In this document: positions 57,247-64,000 of the stretch, piece by piece
How positions within the stretch are numbered: position 1 is the first letter of the stretch
Layout of the letters: each line of letters opens with the position of its first letter
Assembly: GCF_900103605.1 (NCBI RefSeq)
Contig: NZ_FNHY01000004.1
Location: 1 to 64,000, forward strand
Direction of reading: 5' to 3'
Origin: Psychrobacillus sp. OK028
GTDB taxonomy: Bacteria > Bacillota > Bacilli > Bacillales_A > Planococcaceae
DNA length: 64,000 nt
Notes under the pieces: generated by a model
What the model saw: only the letters and a program-made list of their open reading frames with translations
Told to the model about the DNA's origin: nothing
Databases searched by the model: none
Position numbers and translations under genes: made by a program

Positions 57247-57792
57247 TCATCCGTAAAATGCACGTTCTCCGCCGATTAGCTTTGGACGTGTTTTCGCAAT
57301 CGATACGATTGCTTCCCCAATTTTCTTTATGGACAAACGAATTGGTACAGCAACTGGTTGAAGCTGCATACCAATCAAGGTTTGTCCTATATCAATGCCT
57401 GCATGTGCACTTACATGCTCGACTACAACAGGGTCATTAAAATGTGAGTACGCATACGCAGACATGGAACCGCCTGCACGAACTACTGGAATAACCGTAA
57501 CTTCGGGTAATCTATATAGTGTCTGAGTTTTTCTTTCCATCGTTATGGCGCGGTTAATATGCTCGCAGCCTTGAAAAGCTAAATGGATTTTATTACGTGT
57601 TGCAAATGCTTGTAAAGGGGCGAATAAAACCTCGGCAACTTCTAATCCGCCTGCAGTTCCAATTTTTTCACCAATAATTTCGGAGGTCGAACATCCAACG
57701 ACAAATAAATCATTTTCATGAAACTCGATTTGCTGCTCCACTTCTAAGAGAAGTTGTTCGATTTGTTCTTCCCACAAACTTTTTGCTTCCAT
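57247..57792 (-). CDS. ywlG: YwlG / UPF0340 family protein
   Basis: A 181 aa protein of the TIGR01440 family. Seen: [49 protein letters not shown] and [12 protein letters not shown]. Enzyme-like conserved Cys and His residues, but no established activity. Placed between rpiB and glyA as in B. subtilis. Confidence 0.92.
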   Translation of the reverse strand: MEAKSLWEEQIEQLLLEVEQQIEFHENDLFVVGCSTSEIIGEKIGTAGGLEVAEVLFAPLQAFATRNKIHLAFQGCEHINRAITMERKTQTLYRLPEVTVIPVVRAGGSMSAYAYSHFNDPVVVEHVSAHAGIDIGQTLIGMQLQPVAVPIRLSIKKIGEAIVSIAKTRPKLIGGERAFYG

Positions 57793-57807
57793 AAGGAATC
57801 CCTTCTT

Positions 57808-58248
57808 CTATGCGTTTTCTATTTCAGTAATTTTTTCAACTCGGCGTACATGACGTCCGCCTTCAAAATCCTGTTCAAGCCAAGTGGAAACTATTTCTCT
57901 TGCATGCCCTGCTCCAATCACACGTTCACCCATTGCAAGTACATTGGAATCATTGTGATTTCTAGTAGCCTTCGCGGAAAATACATCATGCACTAATGCA
58001 CATCGGATACCTTTTACTTTGTTGGCAGCAATAGACATACCAATACCAGTACCACAGATTAAAATACCACGATCGAAATCGCCATTTGCCACACCCTCTG
58101 CTACAGGTTTAGCAAAGTCAGGGTAATCAACAGAATCGTTACTTTTTGGTCCAAAATCTTCATAGGATAATCCTAATTCTTCTAGTAGCTGCATTATTTC
58201 CTGGCGAAGATTATTTCCGCCATGATCGGAAGAAATCGCAATTTTCAA
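57808..58248 (-). CDS. rpiB: Ribose-5-phosphate isomerase B
   Basis: A 146 aa RpiB (ywlF position). It interconverts ribose 5-phosphate and ribulose 5-phosphate. Seen: SSDHGGNNLRQEI, the catalytic Cys in ILICGTGIGMSIAANKVKGI, and ALVHDVFSAKATRNHNDSNV. TTG start set by AGAGGG six bases upstream; an upstream ATG frame is unsupported. Confidence 0.95.
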   Translation of the reverse strand: MKIAISSDHGGNNLRQEIMQLLEELGLSYEDFGPKSNDSVDYPDFAKPVAEGVANGDFDRGILICGTGIGMSIAANKVKGIRCALVHDVFSAKATRNHNDSNVLAMGERVIGAGHAREIVSTWLEQDFEGGRHVRRVEKITEIENA

Positions 58249-58299
58249 GTCGTTCCCTCTTTTCTGTTTAATACTCTCCAACATCATACCATTTTTCTA

Positions 58300-58332
58300 T
58301 AGAAAAAAACACAACTCACGCAAAGTGAGTTG
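58300..58332 (-). terminator. Terminator of the ywlE-chemoreceptor unit
   Basis: CAACTCAC (58312-58319) pairs with GTGAGTTG (58325-58332), then GTGTTTTTTT on the minus strand. It separates the chemoreceptor from rpiB. Confidence 0.88.
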
Positions 58333-58429
58333 CATTATTTTTAATTTATTTGAATAATTTATGAAAATTCAAAAGGAAAATGACCTTTTTCAGAATTTTT
58401 TTCACTAAAACACGAACATTAAATGATAT

Positions 58430-59743
58430 TTATATCAAATCGGTCGTTTTTCGATCGAATTGACATATTACTTCATATAACTCTTCTGATTGTTGCTTTA
58501 ACCCGATTGATACCGATTCAATTTGCTCGATAGAACGAGCTTGTTCATCCGTAGCACTGCGAACCTCTTGTGCTCCTGCTGATGTTTGCTCGGCGATGGC
58601 CGCTACTTCCTGTGACTGACGTGCTGTGCTTTCAATATTTGTTAATTGTTTTTCTACTAAAGAGGAAATTTCCACAACGGATTCTGCCATCTCATGAATT
58701 TTTGTAGACATTCCTTCTATTGCTTCATTAGTTTCTGAAACGCGTTTAGCCTCGCCCACTGCAAAGCTTACTTGATCCGTCATTTGGCGGACAACTGTTT
58801 GTACATCTGTTTGTATAGCTAAAATCAGCTCTGAAATACCTTGTACGGCTTTCGCACTTTCATCAGCGAGTTTACGGACTTCTTCCGCTACGACTGCAAA
58901 TCCTTTTCCATGCTCTCCAGCACGCGCTGCTTCGATCGATGCATTTAGTGCCAATAAATTGGTTTGTGCTGCAATATCTCCTACTAATTGAATAATACTT
59001 TCCACTTTTCCTGCATTCTCTTCTAACTGATGAACATTCCCAAGGGCTGCCTCACTGCCAGAAGCTATTTTTTGAATCCCATTAACTAGTGAATGAATAA
59101 CTTCTGTAGTTTGAGATAACCCAGTAATCATTTCGTTGGATTGTTCCGAAGATTTTACTGCACGGTAATTTACTTCTGATGCTAATACTCGTACATCTTC
59201 TACTGATTCAGCCGTTTCTTGAACTGCTACTGCGGAGTGTTCTGCACCCTCTGAAATTTGTGCTATCGTATGCGCAATCGCTTCCGCTTGCTCTGATGCA
59301 ATAGAGGATTCTACTGAAAGCTGTTGTACGGTTTTGTTAGTTTTCTCAAAGTTATCTTCAATACCTTTTACCACATCTCTTAAGTTCTCGAGCATTGCCT
59401 GAAATGCGATCGCCACTGATTGTATCTCGTCTTTCGATTTCGGCACCTTAACATCAACACCAATTTTTCCCTCTGATGCCAAAATTGCGACTTTTTCTAA
59501 GTTGAATAAAGGCTTAATAATTAGTCCACTGAAAAAATACGCTAATAGTCCAGACCAAAAAATTCCGAGTGCGTAGGTAATAACCTCAAACTTCCAAGAA
59601 CCTGTCGCGTCATCAAAAATAAGTGGTTGTACAAAGTTTATAAATAGAGCGCTAGTTGTATACGTTATCAATGCTAAAATCGTCACAAATAGCACAATTT
59701 TCTTTTGAATTCCAAAAGTGTGCTTTTTCTTTTTTCCGTTCAT
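58430..59743 (-). CDS. Methyl-accepting chemotaxis protein without an extracellular sensor domain
   Basis: A 437 aa chemoreceptor. Seen: two membrane helices (about 15-36 and 52-75) with only about 15 residues between them, a HAMP-like linker (about 75-130), and a long signalling coiled coil with the hairpin tip ([37 protein letters not shown]). The lack of a loop domain means it senses within the membrane, in the cytoplasm or through a partner. It overlaps ywlE by 4 bp. B. subtilis has no receptor here, so its insertion between ywlE and rpiB is lineage-specific. Confidence 0.92.
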   Translation of the reverse strand: MNGKKKKHTFGIQKKIVLFVTILALITYTTSALFINFVQPLIFDDATGSWKFEVITYALGIFWSGLLAYFFSGLIIKPLFNLEKVAILASEGKIGVDVKVPKSKDEIQSVAIAFQAMLENLRDVVKGIEDNFEKTNKTVQQLSVESSIASEQAEAIAHTIAQISEGAEHSAVAVQETAESVEDVRVLASEVNYRAVKSSEQSNEMITGLSQTTEVIHSLVNGIQKIASGSEAALGNVHQLEENAGKVESIIQLVGDIAAQTNLLALNASIEAARAGEHGKGFAVVAEEVRKLADESAKAVQGISELILAIQTDVQTVVRQMTDQVSFAVGEAKRVSETNEAIEGMSTKIHEMAESVVEISSLVEKQLTNIESTARQSQEVAAIAEQTSAGAQEVRSATDEQARSIEQIESVSIGLKQQSEELYEVICQFDRKTTDLI

Positions 59744-60186
59744 CCAATTTCCCCCTGTAGTTTGTTCACTAGTTCATTTGTTAATACTTGCAGCTCTTTA
59801 AAGGTACCTTCATATGTATTTAAATCTCCCCCATACGGATCCGATACATCCTGAATATCATTAGGGGTGACAAATTCTTTATACATATAAACTTTCGAAA
59901 TTGCGTGAGGGAAACCTAAAATAATTGCGTGCTTGTGTGAGGCAGTCATCGTTAAAATCAGATCAGCCCAGTCAACTAATGATTCATTTATTGCAGATGA
60001 TGAATGCGTATATGGAATCATCTCTCGCTCTAATACTAATTGACTATTTTGAGATATTGGTCCGCCATCCATAGCGTAGATGCCTGCGGAGCGAACCTCT
60101 AGACCATCTATGTTTTGAGACTTTAATAACGCTTCAGCAATCGGACTCCGACATGTGTTACCAGTGCAAACAAACAGAATATTCAT
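59740..60186 (-). CDS. ywlE: Low-molecular-weight protein arginine/tyrosine phosphatase YwlE
   Basis: A 148 aa LMW phosphatase. Catalytic loop [15 protein letters not shown] and general-acid Asp in SDPYGGD. The Thr after the first Cys in CTGNTCR is the residue linked to arginine-phosphate preference in B. subtilis YwlE, which opposes the McsB arginine kinase. ATG behind GAGGAAAT. Confidence 0.93.
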   Translation of the reverse strand: MNILFVCTGNTCRSPIAEALLKSQNIDGLEVRSAGIYAMDGGPISQNSQLVLEREMIPYTHSSSAINESLVDWADLILTMTASHKHAIILGFPHAISKVYMYKEFVTPNDIQDVSDPYGGDLNTYEGTFKELQVLTNELVNKLQGEIG

Positions 60187-60245
60187 AGATCTATTTCCTC
60201 ATCTCTAGTATATATTAATTAGTCCTATAATTGTTTTATAATTTG

Positions 60246-60749
60246 TTAAATATTTCGTAACGTGAGAATACCCATTAACAAAATAAGCATACCTGCTAAC
60301 CTTAAAATAATCGCTCGGTTCATAAAAGTATATTTAAATATAACCTTTTGTGCTATAAATACTGCAACATAAGAAAAGAATCCCGCACTTAATATGAACG
60401 CAAACTTTTCTAGTTTAAGCATACCAAACGAAACACTTACTGAAAAGGTATCTAGACTTGCAAATACTGCAAGTAAATATGGAGACAGAAGTGGCACCTG
60501 TTTTGGAGATTGAGCTAAAATCATTTGTAATCCTACAAGCGACAAAAGAATACCCGACAAATAAGGACTTGCATACGCCAAATAATTTTGTACGACCACA
60601 CCCGCATAATACCCGATTAACGGAAAAAGCATATGTAAGGATGCCACCCATGCAGCCAATGTAAAAATTTGCTTTCGATATAAGATTAATGAAAATAAAA
60701 TAAGTACATCCACAGACATTAAGGCGCCTGCTAAAATTTCACGCCACAA
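60246..60749 (-). CDS. ywlD: MntP/YtaF-type membrane transporter (ywlD position)
   Basis: A 167 aa six-helix protein of the MntP manganese-exporter superfamily. Repeated Asp motifs LMSVDVLIL (helix 1) and FASLDTFSVSVSFG (helix 4) correspond to the metal-binding SxD positions. TTG start behind GGGGGAG. A perfect 12-bp inverted repeat sits just upstream. Manganese specificity is inferred from family. Confidence 0.85.
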   Translation of the reverse strand: MWREILAGALMSVDVLILFSLILYRKQIFTLAAWVASLHMLFPLIGYYAGVVVQNYLAYASPYLSGILLSLVGLQMILAQSPKQVPLLSPYLLAVFASLDTFSVSVSFGMLKLEKFAFILSAGFFSYVAVFIAQKVIFKYTFMNRAIILRLAGMLILLMGILTLRNI

Positions 60750-60764
60750 AAAAATCTCCCCCGT

Positions 60765-60794
60765 CTATTTGCATACTTAAATGTATGCAAATAG
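60765..60794. promoter_or_regulatory. Perfect 12-bp inverted repeat upstream of the MntP-like gene
   Basis: CTATTTGCATAC (60765-60776), 6-base spacer, GTATGCAAATAG (60783-60794). It ends three bases from the ribosome site of the MntP-like gene and fills most of the 63-base gap after ywlC. No T run directly follows. It may be a protein operator or an RNA hairpin next to the ribosome site. Confidence 0.7.
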
Positions 60795-60812
60795 TCGAGC
60801 GAGAATACGATA

Positions 60813-61841
60813 TTAGTTACGAAACCAATTTCCATTTGCTGCTTTTTCCAGACGGTTCATAATAGCCCTTCCGACCCCTTTTTTAGAAAGAACCGGTACA
60901 AGTATGATTTCGACGTCTGTTTCGTCACAATCTCTTAGTGCCTGGTACAGTAAATGTGCAGCATCATCTAGTTGATTTTCATTGCCCAATGAAAAGAAGT
61001 AATCTACTTGCACCTGGTTAAATGAATCACTTGCTATTATTGCTACTTTTTTCTGTTCATTATGTATTTTTTCTACTGCTTCTTGAACTTTTTGTATAGA
61101 AGCTTCTATGAGAAATACTGGAGAATCAGGTGCATAATGTGCATATTTCATCCCCGGTGCACGTGGTGCTTCTTCATGATCTGTCGGTTTTGCTTCCCCT
61201 ACAGGACCAATAACTTTTTCTAACATTTCTTTTGTTATACCACCTGGACGAAGAATAGTAGGAATTTCCCCTACAAAATCGATCACTGTAGATTCTAAAC
61301 CGATACCTGTTGTACCGCCATCTAATATTAGTGGGATTTTCCCGTTCAAATCATGATACACATGTGCAGCCTTCGTCGGACTTGGCTTGCCGCTTTTATT
61401 TGCACTAGGAGCAGCAACGGGTTGCTTTAGCTGTTTTAATAACTCCAATGCTACTGGATGTTCTGGCATTCTTACACCTACTGTGGGAAGACCAGCACTC
61501 ACATTTTCAGCCAATGAGCCTGCTTTTAGCGGCAGAATAAGGGTTAATGGACCTGGCCAAAATGTTTCCATACACACTTCTGCAAGCTTTGGTATATCGT
61601 GAGTAAACTCCTTTATCTCCTCTTTAGAACCTATGTGGACTATAAGTGGATTATCCTGTGGTCTGCCTTTTGCTTCGAATATTTTAGCTACAGCTACTTC
61701 ACTTGTAGCAATGGCACCTAATCCGTATACAGTTTCCGTTGGAAAAGCTACCACTTCTCCATTTGTCAACAAATCCACAGCCTGTGCATAACTGAACTTA
61801 TCTGCGGATAAATTATCCACAATCGAGATTATTGTTTTCAT
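60813..61841 (-). CDS. ywlC: L-threonylcarbamoyladenylate synthase (TsaC2/Sua5 type)
   Basis: A 342 aa Sua5-type enzyme for the t6A tRNA modification, making threonylcarbamoyl-AMP from threonine, bicarbonate and ATP. Seen: YrdC domain with VVAFPTETVYGLGAIA, KGRPQDNPLIVH, APSANKSGKPSPTKA, then the C-terminal Sua5 domain with RAPGMKYAHYAPDSPV linker. ATG behind AAAGGAG; upstream extension overlaps spoIIR and is not used. Confidence 0.95.
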   Translation of the reverse strand: MKTIISIVDNLSADKFSYAQAVDLLTNGEVVAFPTETVYGLGAIATSEVAVAKIFEAKGRPQDNPLIVHIGSKEEIKEFTHDIPKLAEVCMETFWPGPLTLILPLKAGSLAENVSAGLPTVGVRMPEHPVALELLKQLKQPVAAPSANKSGKPSPTKAAHVYHDLNGKIPLILDGGTTGIGLESTVIDFVGEIPTILRPGGITKEMLEKVIGPVGEAKPTDHEEAPRAPGMKYAHYAPDSPVFLIEASIQKVQEAVEKIHNEQKKVAIIASDSFNQVQVDYFFSLGNENQLDDAAHLLYQALRDCDETDVEIILVPVLSKKGVGRAIMNRLEKAANGNWFRN

Positions 61842-61909
61842 TTGATTTTTTCTCCTTTCATCAGGACTTGTCCACAGATTGTTAATAACTTTCATGTTAT
61901 TGTTAGTAA

Positions 61910-62440
61910 CTATGTGGAAAACTTCTTTTTTAACCATTCCCAAACCCAAAATTTAGGCTTTTCTTTCTCAACCTCTTCTTTATAGCACACTTTTGGGAAA
62001 AGCGCGCACCACCAATTATCCCCTCTTGCGTTACCAATGGAAATTACAATGGATTCGGTCATCAATTGCGAGGAGATTCCTTGGTTCAAAACTTTCGGCG
62101 GAAAGATAGCCTCCCCTTTAGTAATTGTGATAGTTGTATCCAGTTTATTTGAAAGCTTATTAACAACCTGTTCTAATTCGTTGTACGTTTCTTGTGGATT
62201 ATTTTCATATTTTAGTAAAATCGGCTCTATATGATGCTTCACGTTATTTTTCACTTGTTGATCTTCGATTGTATTGCTATTTGCTATTAAACGGAAACGA
62301 ATACCCTCTACTTCTTCTCCCTGTGGAAAGAGCAAAAATAAACAAAACTGAATTAATAACAGCATCCAAACAAAGAAAATAACTGCGTCTATTTGTTTAC
62401 CAATGCTCGGCGCTTTTTTAATCTCGTAATCTGGTAACAT
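61910..62440 (-). CDS. spoIIR: Stage II sporulation protein R (SpoIIR)
   Basis: A forespore-made secreted signal of 176 aa that triggers SpoIIGA processing of pro-SigE across the septum. Seen: N-terminal hydrophobic segment (about 19-38), IRFRLIANSNTIEDQQVKN and the C-terminal GDNWWCALFPKVCY signature. ATG behind AAGGGGG. Forespore (SigF) control is known for the gene; no promoter was clear by eye. Confidence 0.95.
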   Translation of the reverse strand: MLPDYEIKKAPSIGKQIDAVIFFVWMLLLIQFCLFLLFPQGEEVEGIRFRLIANSNTIEDQQVKNNVKHHIEPILLKYENNPQETYNELEQVVNKLSNKLDTTITITKGEAIFPPKVLNQGISSQLMTESIVISIGNARGDNWWCALFPKVCYKEEVEKEKPKFWVWEWLKKKFST

Positions 62441-62642
62441 ATAACATTCCCCCTTAGGAACATTGTTACCAGTAGATTCATATTTTATTCAGTGATTAGG
62501 CGAATTTCATAATTATTTATTATTAAAATCCGAACACCTCCCACTGCAGTTGCCGCCTGTCGCTTCAATTAATAACATCGACTATTATAACCAGATTATT
62601 AAATGCAAAACACTATATTATTGAGATGTTTAATTATGCGAC

Positions 62643-63497
62643 TTAATTGATTGTACAAAATACAAATCTATCTTTTTTGTTAATATCTTGAACAACTTCG
62701 ACAAGTGAGTGTGGGAATGCATGTTGAAGCATTTTTTGAACGGCTGGACCTTGCTCGTAGCCAATTTCAAACCCTATGAAGCTTGGTGTATTCATCATAC
62801 CTGGAAGCTGCTCGGCCATTTTTCTATATAGCTGTAAACCATCCTCTTCTGCAAATAAAGCTAAATGTGGTTCATAATCTATCACCGTATCTGATAGACT
62901 TTCTGCTTCATGTGCTCCGATATAGGGAGGATTCGATAAGATAACATCCCATTTTTGCTTGGCAATTGGTGCTAGTAAATCCCCTTGCCTAAATTCAACC
63001 TCTGCTTTTAAGCGCACGCTATTTTGTTTAGCAACGGTTAATGCTTCTGGAGATATATCTGTGGCAGTCACATTGACATTAGGTATTTCTTTCTTTATGG
63101 TCAACGCTATCGCACCACTACCGGTTCCAATATCAGCAATTTTTATAGGTTGGCTTACTTCAAAAAGTTTAGCCGTCCGTTTTTTGACTTCTTCTATCAA
63201 TTCTTCTGTTTCTGGTCTTGGTATCAAGACATGTTCGTTCACTAAAAAGTCACGACCGTAAAAACTCTCCTGGCCAATAATGTATTGAAAAGGGCGTCCG
63301 GTAGCATGTTCGTCAACATACCCCCAAAAGGTTTTGAATGCTACTGGAGTTATTTCATCGTATATCGTCATCATTAAATCAGAGTATTTTTTTTGTAAGA
63401 CGTGCTGCAATAAGTAGCGAGCAACTTCTTTTTCTCGGTTATTTTCCTCTAAAAAAGAAGAAGCCCGTTTTAGGGCCTCAAAATTTGTTTTACACAT
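62643..63497 (-). CDS. prmC: Peptide chain release factor N5-glutamine methyltransferase
   Basis: A 284 aa methyltransferase that modifies the GGQ Gln of release factors. Seen: helical N-terminal domain, SAM motif [16 protein letters not shown], catalytic [14 protein letters not shown] and [16 protein letters not shown]. It overlaps prfA by 8 bp. An ATG three codons earlier is possible but sits on the ribosome site. Confidence 0.95.
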   Translation of the reverse strand: MCKTNFEALKRASSFLEENNREKEVARYLLQHVLQKKYSDLMMTIYDEITPVAFKTFWGYVDEHATGRPFQYIIGQESFYGRDFLVNEHVLIPRPETEELIEEVKKRTAKLFEVSQPIKIADIGTGSGAIALTIKKEIPNVNVTATDISPEALTVAKQNSVRLKAEVEFRQGDLLAPIAKQKWDVILSNPPYIGAHEAESLSDTVIDYEPHLALFAEEDGLQLYRKMAEQLPGMMNTPSFIGFEIGYEQGPAVQKMLQHAFPHSLVEVVQDINKKDRFVFCTIN

Positions 63498-64000
63498 TCG
63501 TATCATTCATTCTCTCTAATTTTTCTGCTTGATCTTCCATGATTAATGCATCAATCACTTCATCCATCTTACCTTCTAGGACCTGATCAAGTTTTTGCAA
63601 AGTCAATCCGATGCGGTGATCTGTTACACGATTTTGCGGATAGTTATAAGTGCGAATTCGTTCGGAACGGTCACCCGTACCAACTGCCGATTTACGAACT
63701 GCATCGTATTCTGCTTGTGCTTCTTGGCGGAATTTATCCGCTACACGTGCACGAAGAATTTTCATTGCTTTTTCTCTGTTTTTGATTTGCGATTTTTCGT
63801 CCTGCATCGAAACAGTAATTCCTGTAGGTAAATGTGTCATACGAACTGCTGACATCGTAGTATTTACCGATTGTCCCCCAGCACCAGATGATGCGAATGT
63901 ATCTACGCGAACATCCTTTTCATGGATATCCACATCTACTTCTTCTGCTTCCGGAAGTACGGCAACCGTAGCCGTAGAAGTATGAATACGACCACCAGAT
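63490..64000 (-). CDS. prfA: Peptide chain release factor 1, 3' part (runs off the right edge)
   Basis: About 169 C-terminal residues of RF1. Seen: the GGQ loop in [17 protein letters not shown], then [20 protein letters not shown] and [20 protein letters not shown]. The codons upstream of 63933 ([20 protein letters not shown]) continue in frame to the window edge, so the Met at 63933 is internal. The 5' part, with the PxT codon-recognition motif, is outside the window. Confidence 0.96.
   Translation of the reverse strand, partial: SGGRIHTSTATVAVLPEAEEVDVDIHEKDVRVDTFASSGAGGQSVNTTMSAVRMTHLPTGITVSMQDEKSQIKNREKAMKILRARVADKFRQEAQAEYDAVRKSAVGTGDRSERIRTYNYPQNRVTDHRIGLTLQKLDQVLEGKMDEVIDALIMEDQAEKLERMNDTNV

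Overview
The window is Gram-positive, AT-rich, spore-former DNA. The best fit is a Planococcaceae-type member of Bacillales (Psychrobacillus, Paenisporosarcina or Lysinibacillus relatives). The evidence is spoIID, spoIIQ, spoIIID, spoIIR and sigI-rsgI together, four S-layer-homology (SLH) proteins, strong AGGAGG-type ribosome sites with many GTG/TTG starts, and gene order matching the Bacillus subtilis ywl-glyA-upp-atp-murAA-spoIID-spoIIQ-spoIIID-mbl-flhO-flhP-fabZ-ssbB/ywpF-ywqAB segment. The genus cannot be fixed from this window. I saw no rRNA, tRNA, CRISPR array or intact insertion sequence.

Layout. 0.2-8.1 kb: four cell-surface genes on the minus strand, all with SLH domains (glucosaminidase, subtilase, amidase, 5'-nucleotidase). 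8.2-11.3 kb: a polar amino-acid ABC importer and a divergent HTH-cupin regulator. 11.3-16.6 kb: an accessory island with an LXG nuclease toxin, its probable YezG-type immunity protein and a NERD-domain protein, separated by arrays of 21-bp repeats. 16.7-20.8 kb: argCJBD behind a promoter that overlaps an ARG-box-like site. 21-23.5 kb: sigI-rsgI and a repetitive secreted protein. 23.8-26.4 kb: yhdT-panF-eamA. 26.7-28.8 kb: a YknW/YknX-like pair without its ABC partners, preceded by a possible small peptide gene. 29-31 kb: small uncharacterised genes and an XRE regulator. 31.1-35.4 kb: SWIM protein plus SNF2 helicase (ywqB-ywqA). 35.5-38.3 kb: ssb, ywpF, a lipoprotein, a hypothetical gene and fabZ. 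38.3-43.6 kb: envelope, flagellar and sporulation genes. 44.2-53.2 kb: murA, ywzB and the complete atpIBEFHAGDC operon. 53.6-64 kb: wecB/mnaA, upp, glyA, ywlG, rpiB, a chemoreceptor, ywlE, an MntP-like gene, ywlC, spoIIR, prmC and the 3' part of prfA, which runs off the right edge.

How they fit together. The core half holds energy generation, peptidoglycan and cell shape (murA, mbl), the sporulation engulfment and channel machinery, and one-carbon, uracil-salvage and translation-release functions. WecB supplies ManNAc precursors, and the SLH proteins probably anchor to a ManNAc-containing secondary wall polymer.

The most unusual signal is non-coding. A family of intergenic arrays has a precise 21-bp period built on a TTTACTCTCGG-type core. 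At two loci it forms an approximately 184-bp higher-order unit of six distinguishable 21-mers plus a linker with a perfect 9-bp hairpin. Related short arrays sit in at least six other intergenic regions, and a second array at 43.7-44.1 kb has a different consensus but nearly the same period.
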